A DNA stretch of 64,000 bases from Exiguobacterium sp. s146 (GCF_018618415.1 NZ_JACSMA010000003.1:1-64000), one strand, 5' to 3'; positions 18,244 to 27,617 are shown, counted from the stretch's first letter. Notes: generated by a model not told the origin, from the sequence alone. A program made the numbers and translations.

Positions 18244-18250
18244 GAATAGC

Positions 18251-18526
18251 TTAGACAAGCTCCTCACAACCTTTCGCGAGCATGATGTCTTTCTCCGTGA
18301 TGCCGCCTTCGTCATGCGTCGACACGGTCAACGTGACGTTCCGATACTCGATTAAGATGTTCGGATGATGGTCGAGCGTCTCAGCCAAATCGGCGACGAG
18401 ATGGACGAATTGAATCGCCTCCGGAAACGTCTCGAGTCGATACGTCTTTTGTAACTCCCCTTCGACAACGTCCCAGCCGTTTAAGCGGGACAGTTGCTCT
18501 GACAGTTCGGTTGATGACAGCAGCAT
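18251..18526 (-). CDS. Pterin-4a-carbinolamine dehydratase
   Basis: Small PCD/DCoH-family enzyme of 91 residues that dehydrates 4a-hydroxytetrahydropterin. The active-site motif is seen as LDHHPNILIEYRNVTLTVSTHDEGGITEKD (landmark residues HHP...Y...VT...TH). The ATG at 18526 follows AAAGGGGAATC; an upstream in-frame TTG at 18547 lacks a site. No pterin-dependent hydroxylase is nearby, so a side role in folate or molybdopterin metabolism is possible. Confidence 0.85.
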   Translation of the reverse strand: MLLSSTELSEQLSRLNGWDVVEGELQKTYRLETFPEAIQFVHLVADLAETLDHHPNILIEYRNVTLTVSTHDEGGITEKDIMLAKGCEELV

Positions 18527-18668
18527 GTGCTGATTCCCCTTTCGCAAACAGTTCTTCTTACACCTAGTACCCGACCGCGATCAAAAATAATCTTTTTCGC
18601 TTCACGTAAAATGATTTAGAATAAGAAGGATAGCCAACTATTCTTTACATGAGAGAGGAGTTCTCACC

Positions 18669-19202
18669 ATGCGAGCATTGATTGTGATCGACTACACGTT
18701 TGATTTTATCGCAGACACGGGTCGTTTGACTTGTGGAAAACCAGGGCAAGACATAGAAGAACGAATCGTCCAGTTGATTGAGGAGTTTGCCGACGAGGAT
18801 TATGTCGTCGTCGCGAACGATGTCCACGACGCTGGTGACACGTATCATCCCGAGACGACGCTCTTCCCGCCTCATAACATTCGTGGGACGGAAGGCCGCG
18901 AACTTTACGGCGCTGTAAAAACCGCGGCGAGCCGGGCCGACCATTGGATCGATAAGACACGCTATAGTGCCTTCGCCGGGACCGACCTTGATTTGCGTTT
19001 GCGCGAACGGGCCATCACGGAGATCCATCTCGTCGGTGTGTGCACAGATATTTGTGTGCTCCATACGGCAGTCGACGCGTACAACCTCGGCTATACAATC
19101 GTCGTTCACGCCGATGCCGTCCAAAGCTTCAACCCAGTCGGTCACGATTGGGCGCTCGAACATTTTGTCACGACACTCGGGGCAACTGTGACCGGGAAGT
19201 GA
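18669..19202 (+). CDS. pncA: Nicotinamidase-related cysteine hydrolase
   Basis: Hydrolyses nicotinamide to nicotinate. The isochorismatase-fold triad is visible: Asp8 in VIDYTFDF, a lysine in DKTRYSAFAGTDL, and Cys125 in VGVCTDICVLHTA. It has 177 residues, and AGAGAGGAG precedes the ATG. Lying 22 bp upstream of pncB, it forms a two-gene NAD salvage operon: nicotinamide to nicotinate to nicotinate mononucleotide. Confidence 0.9.
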   Translation: MRALIVIDYTFDFIADTGRLTCGKPGQDIEERIVQLIEEFADEDYVVVANDVHDAGDTYHPETTLFPPHNIRGTEGRELYGAVKTAASRADHWIDKTRYSAFAGTDLDLRLRERAITEIHLVGVCTDICVLHTAVDAYNLGYTIVVHADAVQSFNPVGHDWALEHFVTTLGATVTGK

Positions 19203-19224
19203 CATAAAACAGAAAGGAACGATT

Positions 19225-20670
19225 ATGTTACATCGCAACCTAGCGCTTCACACCGATCTATACCTCCCACGTTGGATGTATATTTATTGGAAACAAGGCC
19301 GTCACAACGAACAAGTTGTGTTCGACCTGTATTACCGCTCGAATCCGTTCAGCGGAGGCTACGTCGTCTTCGCCGGCCTGCAAAACATCGTCCACTACTT
19401 GGAGAACGTCTCGTTCACGGAAGAGGACATCCGTTATTTGAAACAGCAACTCGACTTCGAGGACGAGTTCGCGGACGTGCTCCGCAACTTTAAGTTCACC
19501 GGCTCGCTCTATAGCGTCCGCGAAGGAGAAGTCATCTTCCCGAACGAACAAGTCGTCCGTATCGAATCGACGATTTTTGAGGCGAAGCTGTTCCAGACGG
19601 CGCTCTTGAACATTGCCAACCACGAGTCCCTCATCGCGACGAAATACGCACGCATCCGTCAAGCCGCGCCGAATGAGACGCTGCTTGAAGGCGGAGCCCG
19701 TCGCGCCCAAGGTGTCGATGCCGCGTACTACGGAACTCGGGCCGCCTATATCGCCGGCTTCGACGTCACGAGTTTGGTTTCGGCTGGACGCGACTTTGAT
19801 GTCCCGACCGGGGGAACGATGGAGCACGCCGATATTCAGTTCCACGACGAGGAGCTCGAGGCGTTCCGCTCGTTCGCCGAGATGTATCCGGACAACACGA
19901 GCCTGTTGATCGACACGTATGACACGCTCAAGTCGGGTCTCCCGAATGCGATCACGGTCGCCAAGGAACTCGAGGAAAAAGGCTATCGCTTGAAGTCGGT
20001 CCGACTCGACTCGGGCGATTTGGCTTACTTGTCGAAACGGGCTCGCAAAGCACTCGACGCGGCCGGACTCGACTACGTCAAAATCGTCGTCTCAGGCGAC
20101 CTCGATGAGTACGTCATTCAAGACTTGCGGATGCAGGGCGCTGAAGCCGACACGTTCCTCGTCGGGACGCGCGGCATCACGGCGTATGAACAGCCCGCAC
20201 TCGGCATGGTATACAAGCTCGTCGCCCGCGAAGGCGCCGACGGGAAGCTGAAGCCGGTCATCAAAGTCTCGTCTTCGAAAGTGAAGACGACGACGCCGCA
20301 CAAGAAAGAATTGTATCGCATCATCGATAACGAGACCGGGAAATTCAAAGGGGATTATATCGCCCTGGCTGATGAGCCGGTCGAAACGTATAACGAGATC
20401 GACTTGATTGACGTCCGCGACCCGGCGTTCCGGATCAAGACACGCAACTTTAGCGTCAAACGTTTGCTCGTCCCGATTTTCCAAGACGGCGAACGCGTCT
20501 ATGACTTGCCGAACGCGAAAGAGATTCGCGCGTATCATCACGAACAGATGAACGGTCTATGGGAAGAGTACAAACGTCTCCGCTTGCCGGAAGTGTACTC
20601 GGTCACATTCAGCAAACCGCTCTGGGACTTAAAACTCGAGATGATTCGTCAAACACGGATCCCGAAATAA
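19225..20670 (+). CDS. pncB: Nicotinate phosphoribosyltransferase
   Basis: Converts nicotinate and PRPP to nicotinate mononucleotide. The sequence has the family N-terminus with TDLY, the central KLRLDSGD-like element (SVRLDSGDLAYL), VSGDLDEY and GVGTR-like LVGTRGITAYEQP. Length 481 residues. It follows pncA with ribosome binding site AAAGGAACG and is closed by a terminator. Confidence 0.93.
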   Translation: MLHRNLALHTDLYLPRWMYIYWKQGRHNEQVVFDLYYRSNPFSGGYVVFAGLQNIVHYLENVSFTEEDIRYLKQQLDFEDEFADVLRNFKFTGSLYSVREGEVIFPNEQVVRIESTIFEAKLFQTALLNIANHESLIATKYARIRQAAPNETLLEGGARRAQGVDAAYYGTRAAYIAGFDVTSLVSAGRDFDVPTGGTMEHADIQFHDEELEAFRSFAEMYPDNTSLLIDTYDTLKSGLPNAITVAKELEEKGYRLKSVRLDSGDLAYLSKRARKALDAAGLDYVKIVVSGDLDEYVIQDLRMQGAEADTFLVGTRGITAYEQPALGMVYKLVAREGADGKLKPVIKVSSSKVKTTTPHKKELYRIIDNETGKFKGDYIALADEPVETYNEIDLIDVRDPAFRIKTRNFSVKRLLVPIFQDGERVYDLPNAKEIRAYHHEQMNGLWEEYKRLRLPEVYSVTFSKPLWDLKLEMIRQTRIPK

Positions 20671-20674
20671 AACG

Positions 20675-20707
20675 AGAGGCTACGGATTTGTTCCGTAGCC
20701 TCTTGTT
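20675..20707 (+). terminator. Terminator after pncB
   Basis: 11-bp perfect stem GAGGCTACGGA with a 5-nt loop and the T-rich tail TTGTTT, starting 5 nt after the stop codon. Confidence 0.8.
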
Positions 20708-21009
20708 TATGCTGTCGTCATCTCGTTCGCATGGATTTTATCTTCTTTTCTCCGAAAGTAAAGTGCGATTGAAAGAGAGATCAAAATCAATATGAAGTAA
20801 ACGGTCCGTTGCCAAAACGTCGCTTCCGTATCCCCTTGGAACAACGCGATGATATAGTCACTCCCGCTCACGAAGAACAGTCCCGCGAGCAAGAGAAAGA
20901 TTCGATATCCGGCCCGACTCCGCTCTTGCTTTACTTTGAAGAAAAGGACACCATAATAACCGATTGCTAGAATCGTGATATACCCGATTATGCCAACAAC
21001 CCAACTCAT
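20707..21009 (-). CDS. Small hypothetical membrane protein
   Basis: 100 residues with three predicted membrane segments (WVVGIIGYITILAIGYYGVLFF, IFLLLAGLFFVSG, VYFILILISLSIALYF). No family recognised. AAGGAGGCATC precedes the ATG. It is convergent with pncB. Confidence 0.7.
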   Translation of the reverse strand: MSWVVGIIGYITILAIGYYGVLFFKVKQERSRAGYRIFLLLAGLFFVSGSDYIIALFQGDTEATFWQRTVYFILILISLSIALYFRRKEDKIHANEMTTA

Positions 21010-21123
21010 CTTGATGCCTCCTTATCCTCTATTTTTTTACTTCGCTTCCCCGCTATCGTAACACAATCTTCGAACCAGACTATGTTAAGATGGATTAAAG
21101 AAAATGTGGAAGGGATCGATACG

Positions 21124-21597
21124 ATGAAAACGTTCCGCCTAGTCCAAGTTCGCCTCGTCCAAGACGAGTATGGCAACGAGTTGAACCTCCCCGTCGAACT
21201 GCTCGATGGGTTGATTATCTCGAAAGAGCATGACAACGAATGGCTCCTCGAGATGCTCGTTCCGACCGAATTTGCCGTCACGCTTCATCACTATTTGAAT
21301 AAGCGAATCCTGCTCCTTGCCGAAGCCGTCATCACGTCACCGGCGAACCGCCCGGCCGCCCTCGCGTTGACGTTCACGAGCGAGCGTTCGCTCAGTGACC
21401 ACCACACGTTCGTCGCCGAAGGGCTCATGCTGATGCCAAAACAAGATCCGACCAAGCAAGTGCTCGATTCGTTGATTTCCGAAGGCGTGGCCAACGCCGA
21501 ACTTAAACCGTCCTTCTTCGAAAAACAAGTCGAACAGCAGCAATCGTTCAGCCGTTCCGCCTTCACACAGCTCGTCAAGACAGGATCGTTCGAATAA
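21124..21597 (+). CDS. YwpF-like protein
   Basis: 157 residues beginning MKTFRLVQVRLVQDEYGNEL, followed by LLDGLIISKEHDNEWLLEM, the pattern of the YwpF family of Bacillaceae. Function unknown. The ATG at 21124 has the site GGAAGGGATCG; the longer frame to 21082 is rejected. The stop codon lies inside a terminator hairpin. Confidence 0.7.
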   Translation: MKTFRLVQVRLVQDEYGNELNLPVELLDGLIISKEHDNEWLLEMLVPTEFAVTLHHYLNKRILLLAEAVITSPANRPAALALTFTSERSLSDHHTFVAEGLMLMPKQDPTKQVLDSLISEGVANAELKPSFFEKQVEQQQSFSRSAFTQLVKTGSFE

Positions 21598-21617
21598 GTC
21601 GAACGGTCTTGTTTTTC
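21584..21617 (+). terminator. Terminator overlapping the ywpF-like stop codon
   Basis: Arms GATCGTTCGA and TCGAACGGTC (one G-T pair) enclose the stop codon, followed by TTGTTTTT. Confidence 0.7.
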
Positions 21618-21643
21618 TTTCCCCGTTTTTATAAAACTCTCAA

Positions 21644-21671
21644 CCCAAAAAGGCGAAGAAATTTCTTCGCC
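21644..21671 (-). terminator. Terminator after the DUF456 gene
   Basis: Perfect 20-bp palindrome with arms GGCGAAGAAA/TTTCTTCGCC, followed by T5 on the minus strand. Confidence 0.75.
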
Positions 21672-22148
21672 TCAGATGTAGATGAAAAACAAGATGACCA
21701 TCATCGTCATCCCGACGACTTTGAGCATCGTGCTGCCGAGGAAAGCAAGGACGGTCCCAACACCGATACTCCATGCTTCACGCGTTGACTTCCCGAGCGT
21801 GAGTTCCGCTAAAAATGCGAAGATGAACGGGAAGATGAGCACCCCGACGAGCGGGAAGATGAATGGTCCTGCAATCAACCCGATCGTCGCCCCCCATTTC
21901 GCCCGTTCCGAACCGCCACGTTTATCGACCGTAGCCCGGGTGACGATATAGTCGACCACGAACAAGAAAATCAAGAACAAACTCTGCCAGAGCCAAAACG
22001 TCCATGTGAGCGGCTCGAATGAGAAGCCGAAGCCGTAAATCACATAACCGATGAATAAGAACAGGACGCTCGGAATGACCGGATAAATCAATCCTGCGAA
22101 CGCGACAACAAATGATGCGATGATGAAAATCCAGAGCAATGTCGTCAT
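21672..22148 (-). CDS. DUF456 family membrane protein
   Basis: 158 residues with several hydrophobic segments and the glycine-rich elements GLIYPVIPSVLFLFIGYVIYG and GLIAGPFIFPLVGVLIFPF, typical of DUF456 (YqgC-like) proteins. Function unknown. The site GAGGAG precedes the ATG. It lies 10 bp after the phosphatase gene, so the two are probably cotranscribed. Confidence 0.75.
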   Translation of the reverse strand: MTTLLWIFIIASFVVAFAGLIYPVIPSVLFLFIGYVIYGFGFSFEPLTWTFWLWQSLFLIFLFVVDYIVTRATVDKRGGSERAKWGATIGLIAGPFIFPLVGVLIFPFIFAFLAELTLGKSTREAWSIGVGTVLAFLGSTMLKVVGMTMMVILFFIYI

Positions 22149-22158
22149 GAGCTTCTCC

Positions 22159-22758
22159 TCACTTTGCGACGATCACATTCGTAATATGGTCGGCGACATT
22201 GACCGCCTTGACCACGAACTGACCATCTTGATGTTCAATATAGTTCGAGCAGGCGTTGCGCATCGCATGGCGGAACGTATACGTGTCATCGATTGCCGAT
22301 AGCGCGGCTTTAATCGCATGCGAATGACAGACGACGATGACACGTTTTCCGGCATGTGTCTCGACGATGTCATGCATGCCACTCAAGACGCGGGCGCGCA
22401 TCTCGTCTTCGGACTCGAGACCAGGGACACGGTCTTGGTCATCGGCTTGAACAGCCTCATAAATGCCCGGTACCGGTTTTCCCGATGCTGCCCCGAATTC
22501 ACGCTCGATGAAACGTTCGTCTTGAATGATGTGTGCTTCGTCGATGCCGCACGCCTCCGCGATGTAACGCGCCGTATCGACGGCCCGCGACAACGGGCTC
22601 GCCACGATGACGTCCCACGATTCTTGACTTAAAAAGGCCGCACTCTCTTCGGCCTGCCGATGTCCGAGTGCGTTGAGCGGAATGTCTTCCCGTCCTTGAA
22701 TGATTTCTTGAAAGTTCCAATCGGTCTGACCATGTCGGACCAAGCATAGTTCTGTCAC
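22159..22758 (-). CDS. Histidine phosphatase family protein
   Basis: Phosphoglycerate-mutase-like phosphatase, about 199 residues. The catalytic motif LVRHGQTDWN is at the N-terminus, with a conserved arginine in SPLSRAVDTA and a second histidine in VVCHSHAIKAAL. I choose the GTG at 22758, placed 8 nt after AAAGGAG; the GTG at 22767 is too close to it. The substrate is not predictable. Confidence 0.88.
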   Translation of the reverse strand: MTELCLVRHGQTDWNFQEIIQGREDIPLNALGHRQAEESAAFLSQESWDVIVASPLSRAVDTARYIAEACGIDEAHIIQDERFIEREFGAASGKPVPGIYEAVQADDQDRVPGLESEDEMRARVLSGMHDIVETHAGKRVIVVCHSHAIKAALSAIDDTYTFRHAMRNACSNYIEHQDGQFVVKAVNVADHITNVIVAK

Positions 22759-22824
22759 GCGAGTCACTCCTTTTTGATTCCTAAATCCTACCCCATCGTA
22801 CCATCTTTGCGCAAAAGCGCAACG

Positions 22825-23760
22825 TCACATCATCGCGTCATCGATGAAACGATCGATGCGGGCCATGAGCTGCGTCTCTTTGATTGGGTTGTCGGATTGG
22901 AGGAAGCTCGCCAACGAATGCGTCCCGTTCGGGAAGGAAATCAACTGCACGTTCGCACCGACCTCACTCGCATGTTCGACGAAGTGGAGCGCCTGTCCGA
23001 ACGGGACGATCGGGTCTTTCTTTCCGTGCAAGATGAGGATGGGCGGGGCATCGTCATAGAGATGCGTGACCGGAGAGCACTTCACCATCAGTTCACGCCA
23101 CGCCTCGCGGCTGCCCTCATAAAACTTCAAATGCGCGAGCCACGTCTGGATGAACTTGAACAATAAGAAGTTCGTCGGCGGATAGAGCGCAATGACTCCT
23201 TTGATTGGCGGGACGTCATCTCCAAGCTCACCGGTGAACTGTTTGCTTCGATCGAGCGCCGTCGCTAAGACGAGTGCCGCACCGGCCGAGTCGCCCCAGA
23301 CGATTAACCGGTTGATGTCCAAGTTGAGCAGACCGTCATGCTGTTTCAGATAACAGAGCGCATCGGAGACGTCGATGATGTTGTCCGGGAAATAGACCCC
23401 ATCCTCGAACAGCCGATAGTCGATGCTGATGACCGCGAACCCTTTGGCAAGAAAATGGTCGAGCAACGGATGGAACAACGTCACCATCCCTCGATTCCCG
23501 CGCACGAACGCTCCCCCATGGGCATACACTGCGACCGGGAACGGTCCATCCCCTGGCGGATAATACACGTCAAACTGGAGCGGACGGTCGTCGACAATCT
23601 TGTACGTGTGCGTCCGGCGTTTACGGGTCGAAGGACGCACCGGTAACTCGGGCTCTTGCCAACGCACGAGCGATCCATACTGGTTCCATACGCTGGCTCC
23701 AGCTGCCGTGGCGGCCGCGAGCGCCGCCCCACCAACGAACCAGGCGGTCTCCTTTCTCAT
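22825..23760 (-). CDS. Alpha/beta hydrolase (esterase/lipase, HSL-like)
   Basis: 311 residues with an N-terminal membrane segment (WFVGGAALAAATAAGASVW) that could be a signal anchor. The oxyanion motif is AHGGAFV, the nucleophile serine lies in VVWGDSAGAALV-like LIVWGDSAGAALV, the acid in KKDPIVPFG and the histidine in NGTHSLASF. The second in-frame ATG (23760) is 9 nt after GAGGAG and is preferred to that at 23766. Confidence 0.85.
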   Translation of the reverse strand: MRKETAWFVGGAALAAATAAGASVWNQYGSLVRWQEPELPVRPSTRKRRTHTYKIVDDRPLQFDVYYPPGDGPFPVAVYAHGGAFVRGNRGMVTLFHPLLDHFLAKGFAVISIDYRLFEDGVYFPDNIIDVSDALCYLKQHDGLLNLDINRLIVWGDSAGAALVLATALDRSKQFTGELGDDVPPIKGVIALYPPTNFLLFKFIQTWLAHLKFYEGSREAWRELMVKCSPVTHLYDDAPPILILHGKKDPIVPFGQALHFVEHASEVGANVQLISFPNGTHSLASFLQSDNPIKETQLMARIDRFIDDAMM

Positions 23761-23832
23761 ATACATCCACTCCTCGTTCTTTTTTTAATCATATTCCCTT
23801 TTTCTCGAAAAACCATCCATCTGAAGTCGGAC

Positions 23833-23893
23833 TTGACGTGCACGGATTCGCCCCCTATAATATAACTCGCAGTCACAGAACGTAACGGTTACG
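23833..23893 (+). promoter_or_regulatory. Promoter and Zur-type operator of the zinc-binding lipoprotein
   Basis: The promoter has -35 TTGACG (23833-23838), a 17-bp spacer and -10 TATAAT (23856-23861). Twenty bases downstream lies the inverted repeat CGTAAC-G-GTTACG (23881-23893), flanked by ATTT. This matches the core of the Bacillus Zur box (CGTAAT-N-ATTACG) with symmetrical T-to-C changes. It implies repression under zinc sufficiency. Confidence 0.7.
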
Positions 23894-23932
23894 ATTTAAA
23901 GGTTCACATAGAGAGGACAGGTGGAAGAGTTC

Positions 23933-24940
23933 ATGAATAAGAAGTTATTGGGTGTTGCCGCTGCCGGCACACTTTTATTAGGTGGATGTGCCAGTAATGA
24001 AGAGAGCGGTGCGACGGAGGAGACGAGCGACCAGTTGACCGTCTATGCGTCAACGTTCGCCTTGAAATCGTTCGCCGAGGAAATTGGCGGCGACCGTGTC
24101 CGCGTCGAGATGGTCATCCCGCCTGGCGCTGATCCCCATACGTACGAGCCGACCTCGAAGCAGATGACCGATATCGCCGAGGCGGACTTGTTCTTGACGG
24201 TCGGCCATGACCTCGAGCCATACGTCGAGTCGATGGAAAAGAGTTTGGCCAATGAGAACGTCACGTTTGTGAAGACGGCCGAAGACGTCACACTCCTTTC
24301 GGCTGAAGGCACGGTCCACGTTCACGGTGAAGATGAGCATAGTGAAGACGAGCACGGACATGAGGAAGACGAGCACGCCGAGGAAGAAGCCGGTCATAGC
24401 GAAGATGACGGGCATAACCACGGCCAATATGATCCCCACGTCTGGCTCGATCCAATGAACGCTGTCTCGATGGCGGAAGCATTCGAAGCGGCATTCAGCG
24501 AACAGGCACCTGATTATAAAGATGAGTTCGCGGATCGTTTAAGCGCCTTTAAAGAAGAGGCCGACACGCTCGACGCCGAGCTCAAAGCAGCAGTCGACGC
24601 TGGCTCGAAATCAGAGCTTCTCGTGACACACGCGGCCTATGGTTACTTGGCTGAACGGTACGGTTTTGAGCAGCTCCCGATCACCGGCCTCACCCCGTCA
24701 GAAGAACCATCCCAACAAGCGCTCAAACGCGTCATCGAGGAAGCACAACTTCACGATTTGACACACATCGCTTTCGAGGACACGGTCACACCGAAAGTGG
24801 CTCAAGTCGTTCGAAACGAGATCGGTGCGGAAACGGTGACGATTTACAACTTGGAGTCGGTCACGAAAGAGCAGATGGACAAGAGTTACTTCGATCTCAT
24901 GCGTGAGAACGTCAAAGCGCTTGAGACGGCATTGAAATAA
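23933..24940 (+). CDS. znuA: Zinc ABC transporter substrate-binding lipoprotein (ZnuA/AdcA-like)
   Basis: Extracellular lipoprotein that captures zinc. The signal peptide ends in the lipobox LLGGC, with Cys19 lipidated. Cluster A-1 features follow: TFALKSFAEEIGG, IPPGADPHTYEPT, and a very His/Asp/Glu-rich loop (about residues 128-165) before YDPHVWLDPM. The loop and Zur box support zinc rather than manganese. ATG at 23933 (site about GGACAGGTGG). No permease or ATPase gene adjoins it, so the transporter partners must lie elsewhere. Confidence 0.88.
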   Translation: MNKKLLGVAAAGTLLLGGCASNEESGATEETSDQLTVYASTFALKSFAEEIGGDRVRVEMVIPPGADPHTYEPTSKQMTDIAEADLFLTVGHDLEPYVESMEKSLANENVTFVKTAEDVTLLSAEGTVHVHGEDEHSEDEHGHEEDEHAEEEAGHSEDDGHNHGQYDPHVWLDPMNAVSMAEAFEAAFSEQAPDYKDEFADRLSAFKEEADTLDAELKAAVDAGSKSELLVTHAAYGYLAERYGFEQLPITGLTPSEEPSQQALKRVIEEAQLHDLTHIAFEDTVTPKVAQVVRNEIGAETVTIYNLESVTKEQMDKSYFDLMRENVKALETALK

Positions 24941-24950
24941 GAGTTACTAA

Positions 24951-24984
24951 AAACAGCTCGGTGCGCAGGCGCCGAGCTGTTTAT
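24951..24984 (+). terminator. Bidirectional terminator after znuA
   Basis: Arms AACAGCTCGG and CCGAGCTGTT, T3 on the plus strand and T5 on the minus strand. It serves znuA and the convergent membrane gene. Confidence 0.75.
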
Positions 24985-25433
24985 GTATGTTCTGGTTCCC
25001 GGTCGATTTGTCGAAGTCTCGCCCAAATGACACCACAAACGAAAAGCGGAACCGTCAGCATCAAGGTTTGGAGAAGTGTATCGATTAGCACGTTCGTCGG
25101 GTATATCAGTTCAATGAACACGAAACAAAGCACCGTCAAACAGAGAACCGTTGCGAGCAACTTCTTCAAACTCAGCAATGGATTGCGCTTGCGCAGGAAG
25201 AGTATGCTATTCCCTATGGCGAAGCCACAGTTCACTACAATCAAGAGGTAGAAGAAAATCGAAATCGGATGATTATAGGCCGGACCCGTCGAGATGACGT
25301 AAAACCATATAATTAAAAATGCAAACACGGTGACCAGATTGATTCGACCTACATTTTCCCGATCTGCCCGATACGCAAAGATTGGGCTTAAGATACCGAT
25401 GACAAAAGTCATTTGGGCAAAGAAATCAAGCAT
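24981..25433 (-). CDS. Hypothetical membrane protein
   Basis: 150 residues with four predicted transmembrane helices and a charged loop (LRKRNPLLSLKKLL). Not assigned to a family. AAGGAGTGGAC precedes the ATG. Confidence 0.65.
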   Translation of the reverse strand: MLDFFAQMTFVIGILSPIFAYRADRENVGRINLVTVFAFLIIWFYVISTGPAYNHPISIFFYLLIVVNCGFAIGNSILFLRKRNPLLSLKKLLATVLCLTVLCFVFIELIYPTNVLIDTLLQTLMLTVPLFVCGVIWARLRQIDREPEHT

Positions 25434-25498
25434 ATGTCCACTCCTTGATAAACCATTTGTAATAGTTTACCAATTCTCAAAATGTTTTCATAGCCTTT

Positions 25499-25954
25499 TC
25501 ATTCGTAGTAAACCAACACGAGTTCATCCCGTTCCATCGCTTCTTCGCAGAATCGTTTTAACAGCGTCCATTTGAGCCAAACGTCATCGAGCCCCTCATG
25601 GTCAACGAAAGCCATATCGGCGACATCCTCTTTCGAGAACGCATTCATCGCATCTTTGACGATGTGAAGCAGTTGCGGTGTCAAAATCCCGACGACGACC
25701 GCCTGTTTCTCATTGACGATCAATTCTTCCCCGATGACGGCCATCTCTAAGTTGTACGTGTCGTCCCCATCGATATAAATCTCGATTTGTCCAAGAATCT
25801 TTTGGAAACGTTCGATGTTCGGGAGCGTCAACGTCTCATACGTATCACGTAGTTGACTGTGCACGTGCAACAGCCAATCTAAAATCATTTCCGGGTCTTG
25901 TTCGAACGAGACCCATACTTCCGGGGAAATGCGTATATAGTGTGTCGTCTCCAT
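25499..25954 (-). CDS. Hypothetical cytosolic protein
   Basis: 151 residues, acidic, without signal peptide or membrane helices. It begins METTHYIRISPEVWVSFEQDPE; no family recognised. AAAAGGGGGG precedes the ATG at a spacing of about 10. It lies alone between a membrane gene and the symporter gene. Confidence 0.65.
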   Translation of the reverse strand: METTHYIRISPEVWVSFEQDPEMILDWLLHVHSQLRDTYETLTLPNIERFQKILGQIEIYIDGDDTYNLEMAVIGEELIVNEKQAVVVGILTPQLLHIVKDAMNAFSKEDVADMAFVDHEGLDDVWLKWTLLKRFCEEAMERDELVLVYYE

Positions 25955-25999
25955 GATTGAACGCCCCCCTTTTCTTCAGTTTACCCATCTTTTGGGTGC

Positions 26000-26033
26000 A
26001 AAAAAACCGTCTACGCGCTTTCGTAGACGGTTT
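26000..26033 (-). terminator. Terminator after the alanine symporter gene
   Basis: Arms ACCGTCTACG/CGTAGACGGT with a 6-nt loop, then seven T on the minus strand. Confidence 0.87.
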
Positions 26034-26038
26034 GTCGT

Positions 26039-27481
26039 TTATGAACGGATGGTACCTGTTTTGACTTCTTCCTCTGATTCCCAAGCTTCGATGTGCTCGC
26101 GGCCTGGCAAGTTGTCAATCGAATCGGCGTAGAAGACCGGATCTTCACCTTGACGGCGTTGCTCCAAGTAATCGTCGAGGACGAGACGGGCAACTTTCGC
26201 GAGGCGGAAAATCGCATACAAGTTAACGAGTGCCATGAGGCCCATGAACACGTCCGCGATTGACCAGACGAGACCAGCCGAACGGACGGCTCCGAAGAGG
26301 ACCATGCCGACGACACCGATGCGGTAGAGCATGACGTAAATCTTTTTATCCGAGATGAACTGGATGTTCGTCTCGCCATAGTAGTAGTTTCCGAGAATCG
26401 AGCTGAACGCGAACAAGAAAATCGCGATCGTGAGGAACGATGTCGCCATCGGACCAATCTCTGCCGTGAGCGCCGCTTGTGTCAATTCGACACCTGCGAA
26501 CGACTCTGAACCGGCGACACCTGACAACAAGATAATCATCGCGGTCGACGTACAAACGAGCAGCGTGTCGACGAAGACGCTGAACGACTGAATCAAACCT
26601 TGTTTGACCGGGTGCGATACTTCAGCAGTCGCCGCCGCGTTCGGGGCTGAACCCATTCCCGCTTCGTTCGAGAAGAGACCACGACGAATCCCTTGGAGCA
26701 CCATCGCCCCGATGGCACCACCGAACAATTGTTGCAGCCCGAAGATTCCTTCTGAGAAAATCAAGCCGAATACTTCCGGCAACAACGAGGCGTTCGAAAT
26801 CATGATCCACCCTGCGAGCAAGATGTAACCACCGGCCATGATTGGAACGATGATACTCGAGAGCACGGCAATCGATTGAATCCCACCGAAGATGATGATG
26901 GCTGTCACGACAGCCAAGACGAGACCGACTGTCGTCGTGCTAATCCCGAACTGGTTGCTGACTGACAGCGAGATCGTGTTCGACTGAACCGAGTTGAAGG
27001 CGAAGCCGAACGAGAATGTAATCAAGATGGCGAACAAAATCCCGAGCCAGCGCTGACCGAGCGCACGTTCCATATAGTAAGCCGGGCCACCGCGCCATGT
27101 GCGACCGTCGCGAATCTTGTACACTTGCGCGAGCGTACTTTCGACGAACGCCGAAGCCGATCCGATGAGCGCGATGAGCCACATCCAGAAGACGGCTCCC
27201 GGGCCTCCGAGCGCGATGGCCGTCGCGACACCCGCGATGTTCCCTGTTCCGACGCGTGCCGCCGTCCCGATGGCGAACGCTTGGAATGACGAGACCTGGC
27301 CTTTTTCACGCTTCATGCCGTCTTTGAACAAGAGACGGAGCATTTCAGGAAACATCCGGAACTGGACGAACCCCATGCGAATGGTGAAGTACAAACCTAA
27401 GGCGACAAGGACAACGATTAGCACTGACGACCAGAGCAGGTCGTTGGCTGATGAAACGAGATTTTCTACGAATTTCTCCAT
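26039..27481 (-). CDS. Sodium/alanine symporter family (AGCS) protein
   Basis: Multi-pass membrane carrier of 480 residues importing alanine or glycine with sodium. AGCS signatures: GTGNIAGVATAIALGGPGAVFWMW, RRGLFSNEAGMGSAPNAAA and about ten hydrophobic segments. GGAGG precedes the ATG. Similar to Bacillus AlsT. The ald/adeR pair elsewhere in the window also concerns alanine, but no shared operator is seen in front of this gene. Confidence 0.9.
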   Translation of the reverse strand: MEKFVENLVSSANDLLWSSVLIVVLVALGLYFTIRMGFVQFRMFPEMLRLLFKDGMKREKGQVSSFQAFAIGTAARVGTGNIAGVATAIALGGPGAVFWMWLIALIGSASAFVESTLAQVYKIRDGRTWRGGPAYYMERALGQRWLGILFAILITFSFGFAFNSVQSNTISLSVSNQFGISTTTVGLVLAVVTAIIIFGGIQSIAVLSSIIVPIMAGGYILLAGWIMISNASLLPEVFGLIFSEGIFGLQQLFGGAIGAMVLQGIRRGLFSNEAGMGSAPNAAATAEVSHPVKQGLIQSFSVFVDTLLVCTSTAMIILLSGVAGSESFAGVELTQAALTAEIGPMATSFLTIAIFLFAFSSILGNYYYGETNIQFISDKKIYVMLYRIGVVGMVLFGAVRSAGLVWSIADVFMGLMALVNLYAIFRLAKVARLVLDDYLEQRRQGEDPVFYADSIDNLPGREHIEAWESEEEVKTGTIRS

Positions 27482-27617
27482 CTTTTAATCCTCCGTGTAT
27501 GTGTAAGTTATAAGAAAAAGTTATGTCAACTTTATTTACATGAGTAGAATTATAGGAAAAACGTTTTAAAAATGCAATCTTTTTCGACAATTTTCCCCAT
27601 CGCGAGTGAGCATGAAA

